DNA of 64,000 nucleotides from Erodium maritimum (taxonomy: Eukaryota; Streptophyta; Magnoliopsida; Geraniales; Geraniaceae): NCBI GenBank assembly GCA_963921825.1, contig OY997588.1, forward strand, positions 7,206,001 to 7,270,000, given 5' to 3'. The translations under genes and the position numbers were made by a program. Positions 9,886-21,055 of this stretch are shown here, piece by piece (position 1 is the stretch's first letter; each line of letters opens with the position of its first letter). A model generated the notes under the pieces. It did not search any database, had not been told where the DNA came from, and was given only the letters and a program-made list of their open reading frames with translations.

Positions 9886-12550
9886 ATGTTGGACTGTCCT
9901 CTCATGTGGCATCTTCAACGCAATAAGGATTTCACCGCATTAAGGTACTCGACTTTAGTTTGTTTGTTCCTCTGCATTAGCCTCAAACTCAGAATTATAA
10001 ACGGTTCAACTTTGGACAGTCCTTCATCAGTAAGTTCAGGTAACTGGGTGATGATATTATGCTTGCTTCTTAGCCTTTTCTTCAACAGTGACACATGAAA
10101 CACATGGTGAACCTTTGCCCCTTCCGGTAGCTTGAGCTTGTAAGCTACCTTACCAATTCTCTTTGTAACATCGAATGGTCCGAAGAGCCGAGCGGCCAAC
10201 TTGAGATTTCTCCTGAAAGCGATCGTTACTTGCTGTTGACGAAAATAAACCCAGTCTCATACCTTGAAATATCTCTCCGATCTTTTCCTATCGACTTGGG
10301 TCTTCATCCTTTCCTAAGCAGCCACTTAATTATTCTTGAGCATTCTACCAATTGAGGCTTTATTTTTTAGGAATCCTTGAACTAATGCAACTTCGGTACT
10401 CAAAATGGTCAGATTCAGTGAACTTGGAGCGTAACCAAAAACGATTTCGAACAGAGTCATCTTCAAATCTGTGTGGTAATTGGTATTATACCAAAATTCA
10501 GCTAGGCTTAGCCATTTTCCCACTACTTTAGAGTTTGATGCACCATAGCTCGTAAATAGTTCTCTAAGCACTGGTTTAATCTTTTCGTTTGGCCATACAT
10601 CTGGGGATGATAAGTCGAGGACATTTTCAACTTCGTCCCCATCAATTTGAAAAGCTCCCTCGTTAAAGTGTTGTCCCACATCGAAAGTGTGTGGATGGAT
10701 CGACCCTTTGATATACATCTTGATGCCTCCACCTATCAGCTTGAAGAATTTTGCGAGCCACTTTTGTTGAAAGGAAGTCATAAAGCTTTTGTTCGAGGAG
10801 AAACTTCAAAGGTTGATGATCCGCCCTGATTACAAATGGAGCACTTTCGAGAGTTGACAGTTTCTTGGCCCTAAAGCTTTGCTTAAATAAGCTATGGGGT
10901 GACCTTGTTGCATTAGGAATGTTCCTATGCCCGTGTTGCACGCGTCTGTCTCAATCATGAAGGAAAGATGAATCTCGGGCAACTTGAGAACTGGAGCTTC
11001 AGTCATGGCTTTCTTCAACTGTTCAAAGCTTTGTTGAGCCGTCTCATCCTAGAGAAACACATCTTTCTTCAACAAGTTGGTCAGTGGTCGAGCAATGTTT
11101 CCATAGCCCTTGATGAATTTCCTGTACTACCTTGTTAACCCAAGAAGTCCCCTCAGGCTCTTTAAATTTTCAAGAATTGGCCATCTAACCATGGCTTTAA
11201 TCTTCTTAGGGTATGTTGCAACTCCATGTTTTGATATTATGTGCCCTAAATACTCCACATGCTCCTTCCCGAACTCACACTTACTCCATTTCACAATCAG
11301 CTTCTCCTCTTTGAGTGTTTCCATGTGTTACAAATGCTCATCCCAACTTTCGATGTATACAAGAATGTCATTAAAAAAACACTATTTCCTAAAAAAAAAT
11401 CTTGGATACTTCGTTCATTAATGCCTGAAATGTTGGATGTGCATTTGTGAGGCCAAAAGGGCACGACCAACTATTCAGAGTGCCCTTGGTGATATCAAAA
11501 TGTTGTCTTCCCTTCTTATCCTTCCTTCAATCGGAGTTGGTGATATCCCGATCTTTGTAAACACTCGACTTCCACTGAGCTCATCCAAGAGTTCATCAAT
11601 TGCAAGTATTGGAATTTGTCTTGATGGTTATATCATTCAACCTCTTGTAATCGACACAAAACCGCCAACCACCATCTTTCTTCCTTACCAGAATAATTGG
11701 GAAGGAGAACGGACTTGAGCTGGTACGAATGATGCCAGCTTCAGACATTTCTTCTATCATACCTTCGACGACTCCTTTTTGTTCATGACTCAACTTATAA
11801 GGTCTGATCAAATGAAGATTTGCACCTTGTACTAAGGGTATTGAGTGATCGAATTTCCTCCTTGGTGGGAGTGTTGAAGGTTGTTCAAATACATCTCCAA
11901 ACCTCTGTAGTAATTCTACTAGAGCAACATGTTTGAATTCCTCTTTCTTTGGCTTCCCTTTTTCTTTTGGTGCCTCTATTCTGCATAATTGCCTAATAAA
12001 GATATCATCTCCTTGCTTCACTTTCTTCTGTAACAATTTGAAGTTAATGAGTGTAGGCCTTTGGATTGAATCTTCCCCTTTTATCTCTTTAGGTTGTTTG
12101 TTGATCCATATTGTCACCACTTGTTTGACATTATCAAACATTATTGGGATCACACACTCAAGCCAGTCAGCTCCTAGAATCAGGTTACAGTCCCTTAGAG
12201 GCATTAATAGATAGTTGCCTTCGAATGCCCATCGCTTGCTGGAAATTCCGTGAGAACCTCAGCTCTCAGCACATCGAATCTATCTTCATAATCGCAGACC
12301 GTACCAGTTTGCATCAAGTGTTTTAACTCCACTACCGAATCGTCGTGCCTCATAGGCTCAAACTTACTAGTCATGTCTCTGCAGAGATCTTCCCACGAGA
12401 CTCCTTCCCTACCCAGATGATACATTAGGAACCAAGTGGTTGCCTTCTCTGAAAAGTGAAGTAAAGCTAAATGTACCTTAGTATTCTCTGTTCGGACTCT
12501 TCAGGTGGTTCAATCATCGTTGTCCCTGGAACTTGAGCTCTGATATCAGT
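9886..12550 (-). pseudogene. Ty3/gypsy gag-pol, decayed and internally deleted
   Basis: Minus-strand fragments appear in the expected order. Gag is at 12425-12204. A protease tail (LGADWL) and reverse-transcriptase N-terminus (ILVRKKDGGWRFCVDYKRLN) are at 12204-11596. The RT thumb (VEYLGHIIS, LRGLLGLT) is at 11324-11127. RNase H is at 11018-10663, late integrase (WLSLAEFWYNTNYHT) at 10781-10326, and the C-terminal module (VHHVFHVSLLKK) at 10199-9915. The frames differ and stops are frequent. The RT catalytic palm and the early integrase are missing, so the copy is dead. A primer-binding-like TGATATCAGAGC lies at about 12537-12549 on the minus strand. Bases 12553-12790 are probably the residue of its 5' LTR. 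Confidence 0.85.
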
Positions 12551-12791
12551 GTAACAATAGATATGTGATAGGAAATACCCAACTTCTCAATTGAAATGAT
12601 AAGATAAGATCCAATTATAAATAAACCCACAACTTGCTTCAAGCTTGGGAGCACCTTAATTCAAGGTGTTTTTCTATAATTTTCTCAATACCAAACAATG
12701 GCATATCATTACTCTACTAATACTACAAACATAAATAAAATCGTTCCTTTCTTTATCAACCTTCTCTCCTGCTTTAGTCTTTAGACTTGCC

Positions 12792-13638
12792 ATGTTCCTT
12801 ATCCCTCTACAGCAACTCCTATGCCGAACTCACGAGCAAGGCGTAAGCCTTACCATATACGACGAAGTTCCCATAAGTTCTCACGGTATAATTCTCGATC
12901 TTAAGCTCCTGAAACGTCCAAATAAACATGGAAGGTACTTTGGATTCATTCGTTTCTCGTCGGTATCAGCTGCTTCTGAAGCCGTTGCTAGGATGAACGG
13001 TTTCAAGTGGAACGGGCACATTCTCTTGGTTGTGATCGCCTGGAAAAGAGCCCCTGTTTTAGATTCGCACAATGACGGGACTGTGAAACTGTTAGAACAT
13101 TACTATAATTAGGCCTTCAACTATCAGCTTAAACTTTTAGTTGATTTGGTCATCTAATATGGTATCAGAGCCTAGCACCTCACGGACCTGGGTTCAAACC
13201 CCACTCTCTACAAAAATTTCTAATTTCTCTCAATTTATCAAAATTGGCCCAATGGGCCGGCTCTTATATCTCTATTCTTAATGGGCTTATCTCCTCTTCT
13301 AAATAATTCACCTCCAAACCCGTAAACGGGCTTGTCCGTGAGGACGCGTGTTAGAACATTACTATAATTGGGCCTTCAACTATCAGCTTAAACTTTTAGT
13401 TGATTTGGTCATCTAATAGAAACCTCAGGTAACGTGCAGTCCTAAGGGTCTAGTTCAGTCAAGCTTCGGTGGTTGTGTCTCGACCAGAGTTATTTCTCCG
13501 GAATTGAACATCACAGGTTCGTCGGAGGTGGCTGAAATCAGAGCTGATTTAGCAAGTATTGCGAGGGAGAAAATCACAGTATCAAATCCGTTTCAATGTT
13601 TGAATTCAGATCCGTTTCAATCCGTTTCAAATCACTAA
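12792..13638 (+). pseudogene. RRM-containing reading frame split by a TRIM
   Basis: The first part (12792-13089) encodes an RNA-recognition motif end: GRYFGFIRFSSVSAA is RNP1-like, followed by EAVARMNGFKWNGHILLV. At 13090 a TRIM interrupts it. The same frame resumes at 13424 after the second target duplication and stays open to TAA at 13636-13638. Removing the insert with one copy of GAAAC leaves the frame continuous. Such RRM proteins occur both in plant LINE ORF1 and in SR-like host proteins. The start of the RRM (RNP2 strand) is not visible, so this is a 5'-incomplete piece. Translation through the TRIM would stop within it. Confidence 0.6.
13090..13418 (+). mobile_element. TRIM retrotransposon, 329 bp, with 70-bp LTRs
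   Basis: Two direct repeats of exactly 70 bp (13090-13159 and 13349-13418) differ at one position (TAATTAGGCC versus TAATTGGGCC). They begin TGTTAG and end CTAATA. A primer-binding site TGGTATCAGAGCC (initiator tRNA-Met) follows the first LTR directly at 13160-13172. The 5-bp target duplication GAAAC is perfect at 13085-13089 and 13419-13423. The 189-bp interior has no coding capacity, so gag-pol must come from another element. Confidence 0.95.
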
Positions 13639-13639
13639 G

Positions 13640-14109
13640 TTGTTTTCCCCGTTAATCTCCAGGAGTCACGTTGTTATTAAGTGTTGTAATTCTTGTAGCT
13701 CTTACTGTTGGTGTCTTTTGTTTAATCGTACTAATCGGAACTTTTGTTGGAAAAGCAGAGGTCTTTTTTACTTTACTACTTTTTCCTACTGAGCGTAAGC
13801 TCACCCCCTTTGTGTTTAATGTTTTTACAGGTTTCATTGCTGAGTAGACTTTGAAGTTGATTCAGAGCTTAGGAGCTTGAGGATCTGGGTTGTTTAGTAG
13901 TAGAGATGTACTGTTTACGTGCACTTTTGTAACAAATTATGTTTTCCTTTTCCGTTTCGGTTTGAGCTTTGAATCATACTTATCAGAATTGTTATTTGGA
14001 TTTTAAAGATTGAAGTTGATTTTCAATTAAAATTTACTTTTATTATTATTTTACTATTATTCCTAGTTCACGTCTCGAGTCCGGTCAAAACCGGATTTGG
14101 GGCGTGACA
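13640..14109 (-). repeat. LTR-like fragment starting TGTCACGCCCC
   Basis: Read on the minus strand from 14109, it starts TGTCACGCCCCAAATCCGG. Further on it has GGTGAGCTTACGCTCAGTAG, a pattern seen in LTRs of plant gypsy elements. The same start occurs at 26522 on the plus strand. The end of the LTR and any internal part were not located, so it is a truncated piece. Bases 14110-14258 hold nothing recognised. Confidence 0.5.
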
Positions 14110-14258
14110 AGTAAAACGTGATCATCAGCCAACATCATACTAGCCTTAGTATATCAGTAAGACCAGGGATCAATGGAATAAATACTCTTTTACTTCTAAG
14201 AGTTTTACTATCAAATCACGTATTTGATGATCTTAGAAAGAGTCGATTATTCACGCTA

Positions 14259-14900
14259 TTAACATTTCACAAATGATAATAGTAGTGCCAATATATTAAT
14301 GAAATGATAATGTCTTCCATGATCACGATTGGCGTAGGGCACAAAACCAACAGGGATAGCCTCCGTCGAGATCTCCAGGGCGTCGTCTTCATCCTCCCAG
14401 GCTGGTACCATCGGCCTCGTCCCCGACACCGACCCGGATTGATTTTGGGAAGCCCTCACTGAATCTGCCACCACCAGAGTAGAACAGGTCGAAGATAGAT
14501 TTGGAGAATCCACCATCGGGCCTCGGGGACGCGATGTGGCTCGGCTTGTCTCTACATGTGTCAGGAGGAGGTTTGGCCAGGCCGATGCTTGGCCTATTGT
14601 CGAGGCACAGGGTCGGCCTGAGGCTTGCATGCTCTCCGTTGTACCCCCCGACTCCGTGTAGTGGTTGCGCGAAGATGCAGACGGCGAGGAAGGGACGGGT
14701 AGCGTTGAATCTTGAGGGAGAAGGTTTAAGGAGAAGCTCTTATCGGGGAGAATCTGTCGGGACGGTTGGGTGGAGTTCGGGATGGAGGTGTCCGACAACG
14801 AGAGATGGTGGGTGTTCATGGAGGGCGATTGGTAGAGGTGGTGGAGAGCTTGGTGACGGCGGTTACGCCAGAATGGAGGGGAGAGAAATGACTTTTGCAA
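14259..14900 (-). CDS. Unrecognised Ser/Pro-rich frame, 213 aa
   Basis: I do not recognise this protein. The frame is open for 213 codons, rich in Ser, Pro and Thr, with an acidic patch WEDEDDALEI near residue 165 and a hydrophobic tail (ILALLLSFV). A 147-codon frame on the opposite strand overlaps it, and the DNA is GC-rich, so chance openness is likely. It may be part of a LINE-like or gene-derived repeat. No promoter or splice evidence supports expression. Bases 14941-15250 downstream on the plus strand are intergenic and precede the RING gene. Confidence 0.2.
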   Translation of the reverse strand: MQKSFLSPPFWRNRRHQALHHLYQSPSMNTHHLSLSDTSIPNSTQPSRQILPDKSFSLNLLPQDSTLPVPSSPSASSRNHYTESGGTTESMQASGRPCASTIGQASAWPNLLLTHVETSRATSRPRGPMVDSPNLSSTCSTLVVADSVRASQNQSGSVSGTRPMVPAWEDEDDALEISTEAIPVGFVPYANRDHGRHYHFINILALLLSFVKC

Positions 14901-15257
14901 CCTTAGAGAGAACGATTTTCCCGTCCCTAATTGCTAAAGCGTGATCAATACTTAAGATAATGTATCTTACATTTTAAAATGTTGGGTAGTATAATATTTG
15001 TAATCGATACTTTCGAATATGTTTGGATATTTAACTCTAAATTTATTTATAAAAAGATAATAATTTATTGACCATATTGTAAATGTAAATGGCAGCGACC
15101 CACCTAGGGCTTATTATTGGGCCGTTTAAGAGAATTTTCTAAGACCCGTATTATGTAGTATTTACAAATTGTTTTTCTATTTTCTATTTTGTTTAGGGTT
15201 TCTTATCCATTTCCGTATCAGAATTGGAAAACGTAGTTTGTGCTTGCTGTATGGATC

Positions 15258-15265
15258 TATATATA
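15258..15265 (+). promoter_or_regulatory. TATA box of the RING-H2 gene
   Basis: TATATATA lies 46 bases before the ATG at 15304. Transcription would start about 30 bases downstream, giving a very short 5' leader. Confidence 0.55.
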
Positions 15266-15303
15266 GTTTATCAAATAACCAGTGAAGAATTAGAAGAGGA
15301 AGA

Positions 15304-16152
15304 ATGGAAAAGGTAAAGGTAGTAATAGTGATGGAAGGAGGTATGACCTTGGAGTTTGAAGGTGAGGAGAAGGAACCGGTAGTCCAAACCGCCGAAGCCG
15401 ATTTGTATCCCGATGTGTTGTATAGGATTCTCAGCGGTATGATACGCGGCCCGATTCAATTCGTCGATGTACATGACAACGAGAGACCTCAGGTGGTCCT
15501 GGACCACCCTCACCTGAATTGGCTGGTCGAGGATGTGTCCTGTGTGCCGAGGATTCTGAACTGTCACTTTCGTGGTGCCCTCGGACACGGTCTATCGAAT
15601 CGGGAATTAACTCATTGCATTCAACAGTTTAGCGATTTAATGCGCGGCCTCTTCAACAGCCACGGTCCCTACAACAGCATCGTCAAGGACTACAACAACA
15701 ACAACGAGGGGAGCATCATGCTTCGTAGATTTGTTTTCAAGATAGAACGGAGAGGTTTCTGGAGAAGCCCGTATTTGGGGCGGACATTGGCCCGACTACC
15801 GGAAGAGATGGGGTGCTGCCCGATTCACGGCATACCACGGCGTTGTTTTGAGCGTGAATACTCCGACCTAGGGCGTTTCGAGCATGAGAGCTTCGTTGTG
15901 GGAGACGAGGATGTAGAGTGTCCGATCTGCTTTGAGGGTTTCGGGAGGGGATCCGAGGCTACTCGGTTGGCATGCCGTCATTACTTCCACCGTCATTGCA
16001 TTGCCCGATGGATCTCCAACAACAACACCTGCCCTTGCTGCCGCTTCCTTCTTGTCCCCAATCCCTCCTTGGCCAGGTACAGATATCCTCATCCTCCCCT
16101 CTACTGGTTATATCCTCCTCCGGGCATTTCGTTAGACATCCATATGCCATGA
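15304..16152 (+). CDS. RING-H2 finger protein, probable E3 ubiquitin ligase, 282 aa
   Basis: The RING-H2 domain at residues 206-247 has the full C3H2C3 set: Cys206, Cys209, Cys224, His226, His229, Cys232, Cys243 and Cys246. The canonical Trp236 follows the sixth ligand, typical of fingers that bind E2 enzymes. The protein would transfer ubiquitin to an unknown substrate. There is no transmembrane segment or signal peptide. The N-terminal 200 residues are unlike named domains, with a polar NNNN stretch near residue 138; the tail is Pro/Tyr-rich. The gene is one exon, typical of many plant RING families. The ATG at 15304 is the first in the leader after the TATA box. The frame is intact and ends TGA at 16150-16152. 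Bases 16153-16572 are AT-rich 3' sequence without a second gene. Confidence 0.88.
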   Translation: MEKVKVVIVMEGGMTLEFEGEEKEPVVQTAEADLYPDVLYRILSGMIRGPIQFVDVHDNERPQVVLDHPHLNWLVEDVSCVPRILNCHFRGALGHGLSNRELTHCIQQFSDLMRGLFNSHGPYNSIVKDYNNNNEGSIMLRRFVFKIERRGFWRSPYLGRTLARLPEEMGCCPIHGIPRRCFEREYSDLGRFEHESFVVGDEDVECPICFEGFGRGSEATRLACRHYFHRHCIARWISNNNTCPCCRFLLVPNPSLARYRYPHPPLYWLYPPPGISLDIHMP

Positions 16153-16583
16153 TATATCAGACCCACTTACTCATGCTCACTAAGGTATATCATGTTTATG
16201 TTATGTTTAAAGTCCAAAGAATCACAAACACCAATCACTTCTAGTGGAATGTGGCATCACATTCATTAATTACTTCAGATATTTTTTTATATAAGATCGT
16301 TTGCTTCTATATGTAATGCTTCCTTCACACATGCTGACTACATGTCATCTACCAGTAACCAGTTATTTTTATTTTTGTTATTAATCTATCCACCCAAAAA
16401 GCTTGTTAAGATTCTGCAGTCACTGAAACAATTACATGAAAATACAGAGAATTTAAATTGAGTCTTAATGACACTAACTCTGCTTGAATATACCATCTTT
16501 GCATGGTTTGGCCTAGAGCCATTGGGGTGACAAAGGAATGCTGTTGTCTGATGTCACTAATTTATAAATAAACTAGGTATGAG

Positions 16584-16604
16584 GCACCGCGCGATGCGCG
16601 GTGC
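16584..16604 (-). other. Helitron 3'-terminal hairpin
   Basis: A perfect 9-bp stem (GCACCGCGC paired with GCGCGGTGC) closes a GAT loop. On the minus strand it is followed after 7 bases by CTAG and then T. This stem plus CTRR ending is the rolling-circle termination signal of Helitrons. Confidence 0.85.
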
Positions 16605-17740
16605 AAGGTGTGAGAGAGGGTGTGTGATACTTGTGTGTTGGAGATGTAATTTGATTGCTGTTATGGATGAGATTCGAGATGTTGATTAGGTCGGGGGCAT
16701 AAGTTTGATTTGTATTGCAGTAATAGGTTGGAGTAATAATTTGTGTACCTCTATCATTTTCCCACGCAGCCCCTAGATTCTTCCTCTCCACTGAACTCCT
16801 CGTCTCATTTTTTTTCCACGATGCATGGTGCTTGGTGTGAGGACTTACATGTCATAATAAGATGTTGTAGTTGTACATTTAAATTGTGTGGGATGAAAAC
16901 GCTGGCAATGGTCAATATCATACATAAATGCAATGTTGTACCCATGTACATGCATTTATTTGCATACAAAGACGAAAATGAAAACGATGATTAATAATCG
17001 GGTAAATATGAATAGCCACAAATTAAATTGACAGTACTCTGTGAAGCATTGAATCCCAAGATTTAACCGAGGCTCTGTGGTAGATGACACAATGGCAATG
17101 TCTTGGATATCTCTTGGTCCAGAGAAGGGTTTAGTCTTGGCATTGAATCACAAGACTTAACCATGGCTTTCTCCTCAACCAACTTTTCCATCTATCATCT
17201 AGTCTTGTATCCTTACTTACCTACCAAACACGAACCATCACATCTCCATCAGCAATGGCCAAAAAAAGTGAGATTCAATTATCTTTCAGAGAGCCAGTGA
17301 TCTTAAGAACACTCTTGGTGCGAAAATGACTTACCTAAAATTACAAAAAGAAAAAGACCAAAAAGCTAAACAGTGGAACTTTGGTTGACAATCCTGAAAA
17401 TATTTACGAAAACTCAACAATGGAACTAAACAAAACTACTTATGAACTATAGTTGGCAATCTTAAATATATTTAGGAAAACCCAGCTATGGAAGTAAACA
17501 AACAACCACCAATTTAAAACTATTATGTGAAAAATTATAAGAGTCACTTATTGGTCAAGTTAGTTATACCTTAATTCCAATGGAAGGGGTTTCACTAAAT
17601 TTACGGAAGATTGATAATAACAATAAAATTATAGATTTTTTTATTAGACAAAAAAAAAACTATTCATATTTGCATTGAAATATAAAATAGCTTGTAGTCT
17701 AGTAATTTTCTACTGAAAATTTAAGGTACCTGATTTTAGA

Positions 17741-17922
17741 AACAAAACGCTAGTATCCGATTCAATGAGAGCTAGCGAAGAACTTGCTAGGGACCTCGAG
17801 AGCTTCCACATCAAGCGAATCAATACGCGATTCTAGATTTAAACGACACTGTAAATTAAAACCTAACAAAAAATCAATACCAAAACCAAGTACTGTCAAT
17901 GAATCGGAGCTTAACAGATTTC
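17741..17922 (-). repeat. Exon-like direct repeat, copy 1, inside Helitron
   Basis: This matches 18805-18993 with moderate divergence. On the minus strand an open stretch ends in LDVEALEVPSKFFASSH and a stop. It is preceded by a TTTACAG acceptor and a possible 80-base intron whose donor here is damaged (GTTAAG where the other copy has GTAAGC). The protein is not recognised. It looks like the last exon of a captured host gene that was then duplicated. Confidence 0.5.
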
Positions 17923-18804
17923 TTTTGAGCCAAGGAACAGAGCAATGCTAAAACCTTTGAATTCTTAAAATTTTAAAGTATTTGCTACTGACAAAACCTT
18001 TATAAGAACGCTATAAACAAAACGAAAACAGGAAATCAGCGAAAGGTATATGGTAATACAGGTACCTGCTCTCAACATAATTGTTTATATATGAATAATC
18101 TTATCCTATTTGGAGGAAAATCATCTTCAACTATTGTGGTACTTGAGAGTACACATGTTTTTTTTTATGGAATCACATTGAATTTAAAATTTGAGAGATG
18201 GAGAGAAAGGTAGGTGATGTCCTTACCTTAAACCGGGGATGAAAGTGACAACCCTCGGCAGGCTGGCATTTAGCATTGAAGTTATACTCCTTGAACTCTA
18301 ATTCCTTCTAATCGCTCCTGAATCACATAAATACGTGAAAGCAAAAGAAAAACACTCGCACATTAATATGTTATATTTTTAAAAAGGCACTAAATTAAGT
18401 AAATATCAGATAGTTCTAAAAGTAATCTATGCATTGTGACAAATTAGATTTGCGCTTTTTCAACACCAAATACTGTCTCAAATGCATGATAAATAATTAT
18501 CATTTAAATATAATAATTTCTTCTTTTAAAATACACTAAGCACACAATATACCTATGTAAATGTTCTCAAGTTAAGTCTGCAACAACTTTCTTTCTTTCT
18601 TTCAAGAACATAGTTAGGACCCTTTCGCGTGTTATGAGAAAATGAAGCAGATGAAAATTTAATCACATGCCTACTCATTTTATAAATGAAAAAACAAAAC
18701 AGATAATTAGAGTAGTACAATAAGCTTTCTTGGTTTGAGAGCCTTGATGCCTTCTTCATCAGTAGCATGAATCAAAGAAAATGCTAAACAGTAAGTTAGA
18801 AGCA

Positions 18805-18993
18805 CAAAACGCTAGTATAGTAGTATCCGATTCAATGGGAGCTAGCGAAGAAATTGTTTAGGACCTCAAGAGCTTCCACATCAAGAAAATAGATACACGA
18901 TTCTAGATTTAGACGACACTGCAAAATTAAAACCAAACGAAAGTTCAATACCAAAACTAAGTAACGTCACTGAATTAGAGCTTACCAGATTTC
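18805..18993 (-). repeat. Exon-like direct repeat, copy 2, inside Helitron
   Basis: This is the better-preserved copy. On the minus strand GTAAGC (donor), about 70 bases of T-rich intron and TTTTGCAG (acceptor) precede an open stretch ending LDVEALEVLNNFFASSH and a stop. Upstream of the donor, IDDGLLRNL is open in the same frame. The gene of origin is unknown. A further exon-like stretch (FNAKCQPAEGCHFHPRFK followed by a GTAAGG donor) lies at 18233-18290. Confidence 0.5.
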
Positions 18994-20036
18994 GCAGCAA
19001 TCCATCATCAATGAGAAGGTTAGAGCTTACCATAATTTATGTTCAAATTATCATACTCGAGTTCGAAAAGTATATGACGAAATTGATAGTTTTGATTCAA
19101 TGTTAGGTTGACCCAGAATCCCCAAATACCTTCTCAATCGGTATCGTAACAAAACCAATAGTCAATTCTCATAAAGTGAACTTTCATTTTCTAAAGAATA
19201 AGACTAAATCGAACAAAGCGTAAGAAACAAATTTCTGTGTACTAAGAAGTAAATATTTACCCAACAAACACACCAGAATCGTCCTCTGGTTGCATGAACA
19301 GCTAATTTTCCAAACCATTTTGATCGAGTAATCAAACAAAACCCACACCCATGCAAAATTAAAGAAACCAAAACATAATGCCTCCGCCCAGACTTCTGAG
19401 TTCAGAAAATTTGAAGAAAAATAATACCATATGAAAGCTACAGTCACAATCAAAACTGCTTTCCCCTAGAATGAATAGAATTGTTGAACAAAAAAACAAA
19501 GTTTAAGAGATAGAAGCACACAATTTAATACTATGACGTGGTTGGACATAAATAAGTTGGTGTGATGTTTTGCGTAGCCATACAATACCATAGAAAATAC
19601 TATGCCAAATTTGATAATCACCAAGATTAACAATAAGCAACAACCCAATAATCAAATATACTCGGAATATATGCAATACTAACTAAGGGGGATTAGTTCA
19701 CTGGTAATACTACTCTTTTGGAAACCCACCATTGCAACCAACATTCCTCAATCTAAATTGTTTTGGTATAATGCAAAATATGTGGTGTTTGTCCTATTCA
19801 TAGTATCACCAGTAATCACTTTCAATAGGCTACTTTGGATAACTCTGCATGACTGCATAACATAACAATTCCCAGGAACGAATTATACTGTTCCTAATTT
19901 CCAGTAGCTGGTAAGAACCAAGCAGATGGCAAAAACATGCATTATGTTTACAATGGTAAGGAATGGATGCTATTTCAAACAGCTGGTAGAAACATTCTTG
20001 ATAGAATAGCTTCCTAGTCACAATTAAAATCCTTAC

Positions 20037-21055
20037 CCAATTTGGTCCCAACCAGAACTATTGGAACGTCAGGTGCATAATGGCTCAATTCTGGTATCCA
20101 CTGAAATGGAGACAAAATTTAGCTAAACATTCACAAATACATGAAAGTTATATTTAAAAAAAATATTATCTGCAACTGAAGGAACCCATCAAAGAATCTG
20201 AACCTTCTTGGAAACATTTTCATAGCTGGCCTTGCTAATCAGAGAAATTGCAAGAATGAAGAGATCGGCCCCACGGTAGCTCAAGGGTCTCAATCTATTG
20301 TAATCCTCTTGCCCTGTTCAACCATCAGTTAATTTAAACCTAAACCAGTAAGTCCGTATAAAGATCAAATATGTCAATCAAATTATTACAATGATTGCAA
20401 TGTTACCAGCAGTATCCCATAAACCCAAGTTGACAGTGTTTCCGTCAACAACGACATTTTCAGTGTACACACCACAATTAGGAAATAAGATGGCATCCAA
20501 AAATGTAGAGATTAGCATTCCAAAATTAATCTGAATCTAGACAGTGTTAACAGGAAATCCAAGCAACATAGGCAAATTCAGTCTCATATCCAGAATATAG
20601 AATTGAATCTTTAGCAATGCCTTTTGAATCAAAAACAATTATCTATCAATGGTAAAACAGCTCATACAAATGAATAAAAGCAACATTTTGCCAAGCTATT
20701 CTCCATCTCATCCTGAACAAAACCATCCATCACCAATGCTCTATGTAATCACAATGAAGCACAAAAATGCAAGGAATTTCCTTTTCACTCTCCCATCTTG
20801 ATGACAAAATTTTCATTTCTCTATTTCCCCTTTCCAATTAACCAACTAAACAGGTGATTATAAACAAAATCAAATTTGATTAACCAAACAGCCCAAACAT
20901 CAAAACAGCACTGTGAATTTCTCACGTGTAAGAGAAGGACGCGATCAGGAACAAACCGTGGGGAAGGTGTTGCTGGTATAGGGTATAAGCATGCAGGTTT
21001 TGCCAACAGCACAGTCGCCGACGGTCATGCACTTGATGAACCTGGTCGCGCTCAT
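20037..21055 (-). pseudogene. ROP/RAC small GTPase gene fragment (exons 1-4)
   Basis: ROPs are plant Rho GTPases that switch cell polarity and signalling at the plasma membrane. Exon 1 (20957-21055, 33 codons) starts [21 protein letters not shown]: the P-loop is present, but the usual GDGAVGKT Gly15 is Cys. Exon 2 ends at 20407 (NVVVDGNTVNLGLWDTAG) with a damaged beginning; the switch I motif of the family is not found. Exon 3 (20214-20313) has [16 protein letters not shown]. Exon 4 (20037-20100) has [20 protein letters not shown] and a good GTAAGG donor. Later exons, with the base-recognition tail and the lipidated C-terminus, are absent. It lies inside the Helitron and starts about 390 bases from its 5' end, so it is a captured, non-functional piece. 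The parent gene must be elsewhere. Confidence 0.85.

Noticed and set aside
10672..10685. Second USE-like motif TCCCACATCG
   Set aside because: It lies inside the gypsy pseudogene and no TATA box follows at 23-24 or 33-34 bases.
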